NCBI GenBank assembly: GCA_036388475.1
Contig: DASVRT010000096.1
Span: 1-30,811 of the forward strand
DNA length: 30,811 nt
Direction: 5' to 3'
Source of the DNA: JALZHR01 sp036388475
Lineage (GTDB): Bacteria; Acidobacteriota; Blastocatellia; Pyrinomonadales; Pyrinomonadaceae
Below the pieces are notes generated by a model. The model was not told the origin of the DNA, did no database searches, and worked only from the letters and a program-made list of their open reading frames with translations. Shown piece after piece: positions 30,003-30,811 of this stretch. The translations under genes and the position numbers were made by a program. The number at the start of each line of letters is the position of its first letter. Within the stretch, counting starts at the first letter, position 1.

Positions 30003-30603
30003 TTTTGTCGATAAAATCCGAAGGGTCGAGCCATCCCGTTCTTTTCGCCGCATAACCGCCGCCCGTTTTATTCCATTCGGGACAATTTTCCTCGCGCAGC
30101 TCGAAATGCAGGTGACAGAAATATTTGCCTTCGGCGTTTCCGATAGTGCCGATTGGCTCGCGTTTTTTGACCGCGCCGCTCGTTTTCGAGATGGTTTGCA
30201 GATGACCGTAAAGCGTCTGAATCTTTTTACCGTTCAGTAGATTGTGTTCGATGATGACGACGTTTCCCCAGCCTATTCCGGCATTTTCGGCAAAAACAAT
30301 CTTTCCGTTTCCCGCCGCGAAAACCGGCTCGCCGCAATCCGTATTGCCGCCCGAATTTTTGTTCCAGTCTTCGCCGAGATGATTGTTTGCGCCGAAATCC
30401 TGCGCGTTGTACCATTCGTCCTTTTTGTCTTTCGCCCCGGTGACGAATTCGGTTTTTCCAACCGGATAAGCGAAACTGTCGGCGATAAGTTTCGGCAAAG
30501 AATTTCTGTCAGCCCGCCTTTGATTCGATTGCGCTTCGGACGGCTCGGCGGCGAATTGCGAGAGCAGGCAAACGGCGATAAAGAAAATTCTTATAAACTG
30601 CAT
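29983..30603 (-). CDS. M23-family (LytM) metallopeptidase, exported
   Basis: Residues 1-24 form a signal peptide. The M23 domain has the full zinc site: H75 and D79 in NNHLGEDW, and H164-x-H166 in KYFCHLHFELR, with the conserved VIIEH...LYGHL segment between (H120, H134). Such enzymes cut peptidoglycan cross-bridges or act as division regulators when catalytic residues are lost; here none are missing. Three cysteines may form a disulfide (C90, C163, C174). The protein ends with RNRGR, coded by the inverted repeat. A TTGACA-type promoter lies upstream at 30637-30667. Confidence 0.93.
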   Translation of the reverse strand: MQFIRIFFIAVCLLSQFAAEPSEAQSNQRRADRNSLPKLIADSFAYPVGKTEFVTGAKDKKDEWYNAQDFGANNHLGEDWNKNSGGNTDCGEPVFAAGNGKIVFAENAGIGWGNVVIIEHNLLNGKKIQTLYGHLQTISKTSGAVKKREPIGTIGNAEGKYFCHLHFELREENCPEWNKTGGGYAAKRTGWLDPSDFIDKSRNRGR

Positions 30604-30636
30604 ACCTTTTTGTAATCCTATTTTGAAACCGGAGTA

Positions 30637-30667
30637 ATTATGGACATATACTTTCAGTTTGTGTCAA
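30637..30667 (-). promoter_or_regulatory. Putative promoter of the M23 peptidase gene
   Basis: On the minus strand TTGACA (30667-30662), a 19-nt spacer and CATAAT (30642-30637). Both boxes are strong and the spacer slightly long. Confidence 0.45.
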
Positions 30668-30779
30668 TAGAATTATTAAAATGTGAAACCGGAACAAGCG
30701 GGGCTGGCAATTTGAGATTTGAGATTTCAAATTGCGTCCTTATTTATTCGCGGTTCCCGAAGTCTTTCAGTAAAAAATT
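30668..30779. other. Short spacer with a small hairpin
   Basis: GCAATTTGA (30707-30715) pairs perfectly with TCAAATTGC (30727-30735), 9 bp with an 11-nt loop of GATTTGAGATT. GAAACCGG occurs at 30625 and 30685. No gene supported. Confidence 0.5.
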
Positions 30780-30811
30780 ATGACGATGAAAATTGATTGG
30801 ATGCGCGGCTG
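30780..30811 (+). CDS. 5' end of a gene, possibly dapA
   Basis: ATG at 30780 starts MTMKIDWMRG and then runs off the window in TG-. Alternative start ATG at 30786. The ending DWMRG(C/W) resembles the N-terminus of some 4-hydroxy-tetrahydrodipicolinate synthases, which continue RGCGTALVTPF. dapB lies nearby, so dapA is plausible. Only ten residues are available, so this is a guess. Confidence 0.35.
   Translation, partial: MTMKIDWMRG

Overview
The window looks like a chromosomal core region of an Acidobacteriota bacterium, most plausibly class Blastocatellia (Pyrinomonadaceae-like). This rests on gene style, not on a marker gene: a succinate dehydrogenase with a single five-helix anchor, a winged-helix/TolB-like/TPR one-component regulator, a PilT/PilU ATPase beside a zinc-ribbon pseudo-receiver protein, and a secreted protein of a type I recall from Acidobacteria. 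Base composition looks near 50% GC in genes and clearly AT-rich between them. Many starts have no obvious Shine-Dalgarno sequence. I see no transposase, integrase, phage gene or CRISPR array.

Layout. 1-118 (minus): N-terminus of a type IV prepilin behind a sigma-54-like promoter. 407-3814 (plus): PQQ-type sugar dehydrogenase, FKBP isomerase, RNB-domain ribonuclease. 4206-8764 (plus): succinate dehydrogenase locus in the order anchor, small membrane protein, SdhA, DUF1772-like membrane protein, SdhB. 8859-9707: a TPR-like protein facing an 85-aa protein. 9809-9881 (minus): tRNA-Ala(GGC). 9992-12258 (plus): queA, a RimI-like acetyltransferase, thiE. 12423-14471 (plus): PilT/PilU ATPase and the zinc-ribbon protein. 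14547-15544 (minus): metallo-beta-lactamase-fold hydrolase and a 94-aa protein. 15736-16282 (plus): sigma-54-like promoter, leader hairpin, 84-aa Cys protein, terminator. 16285-19685: GNAT acetyltransferase, DHH phosphoesterase, a 21-bp tandem repeat, Lrp/AsnC regulator, AlkA-like glycosylase and a probably frameshifted small exported gene coupled to it. 19686-23585: exported protein, acyl-CoA synthetase, membrane protein, SDR oxidoreductase. 23865-26406 (plus): aspartokinase, an unlisted 51-aa ORF, M20 deacylase. 26535-30603: secreted protein, winged-helix/TPR regulator, dapB, M23 peptidase. 30780 to the end: a start codon that may open dapA.

How genes fit together. Aspartokinase, the M20 enzyme, DapB and possibly DapA belong to the aspartate-to-diaminopimelate/lysine route, spread over several units. 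The pilin, PilT/PilU and the zinc-ribbon protein point to type IV pilus function. The Sdh block is a respiratory operon carrying two extra membrane proteins.

The most unusual content is between the genes. About nine intergenic hairpins have unrelated sequences, and four share a permuted arm order (A-B-A'-B'). One inverted repeat overlaps two convergent stop codons and gives DapB and the M23 peptidase the same RNRGR C-terminus. A roughly ten-copy 21-bp repeat with A-tracts spaced two helical turns apart lies just upstream of the Lrp/AsnC gene. Sigma-54-like promoters with the same TTTTGGCACA core precede the pilin and the 84-aa protein. None of these assignments was tested by database search.
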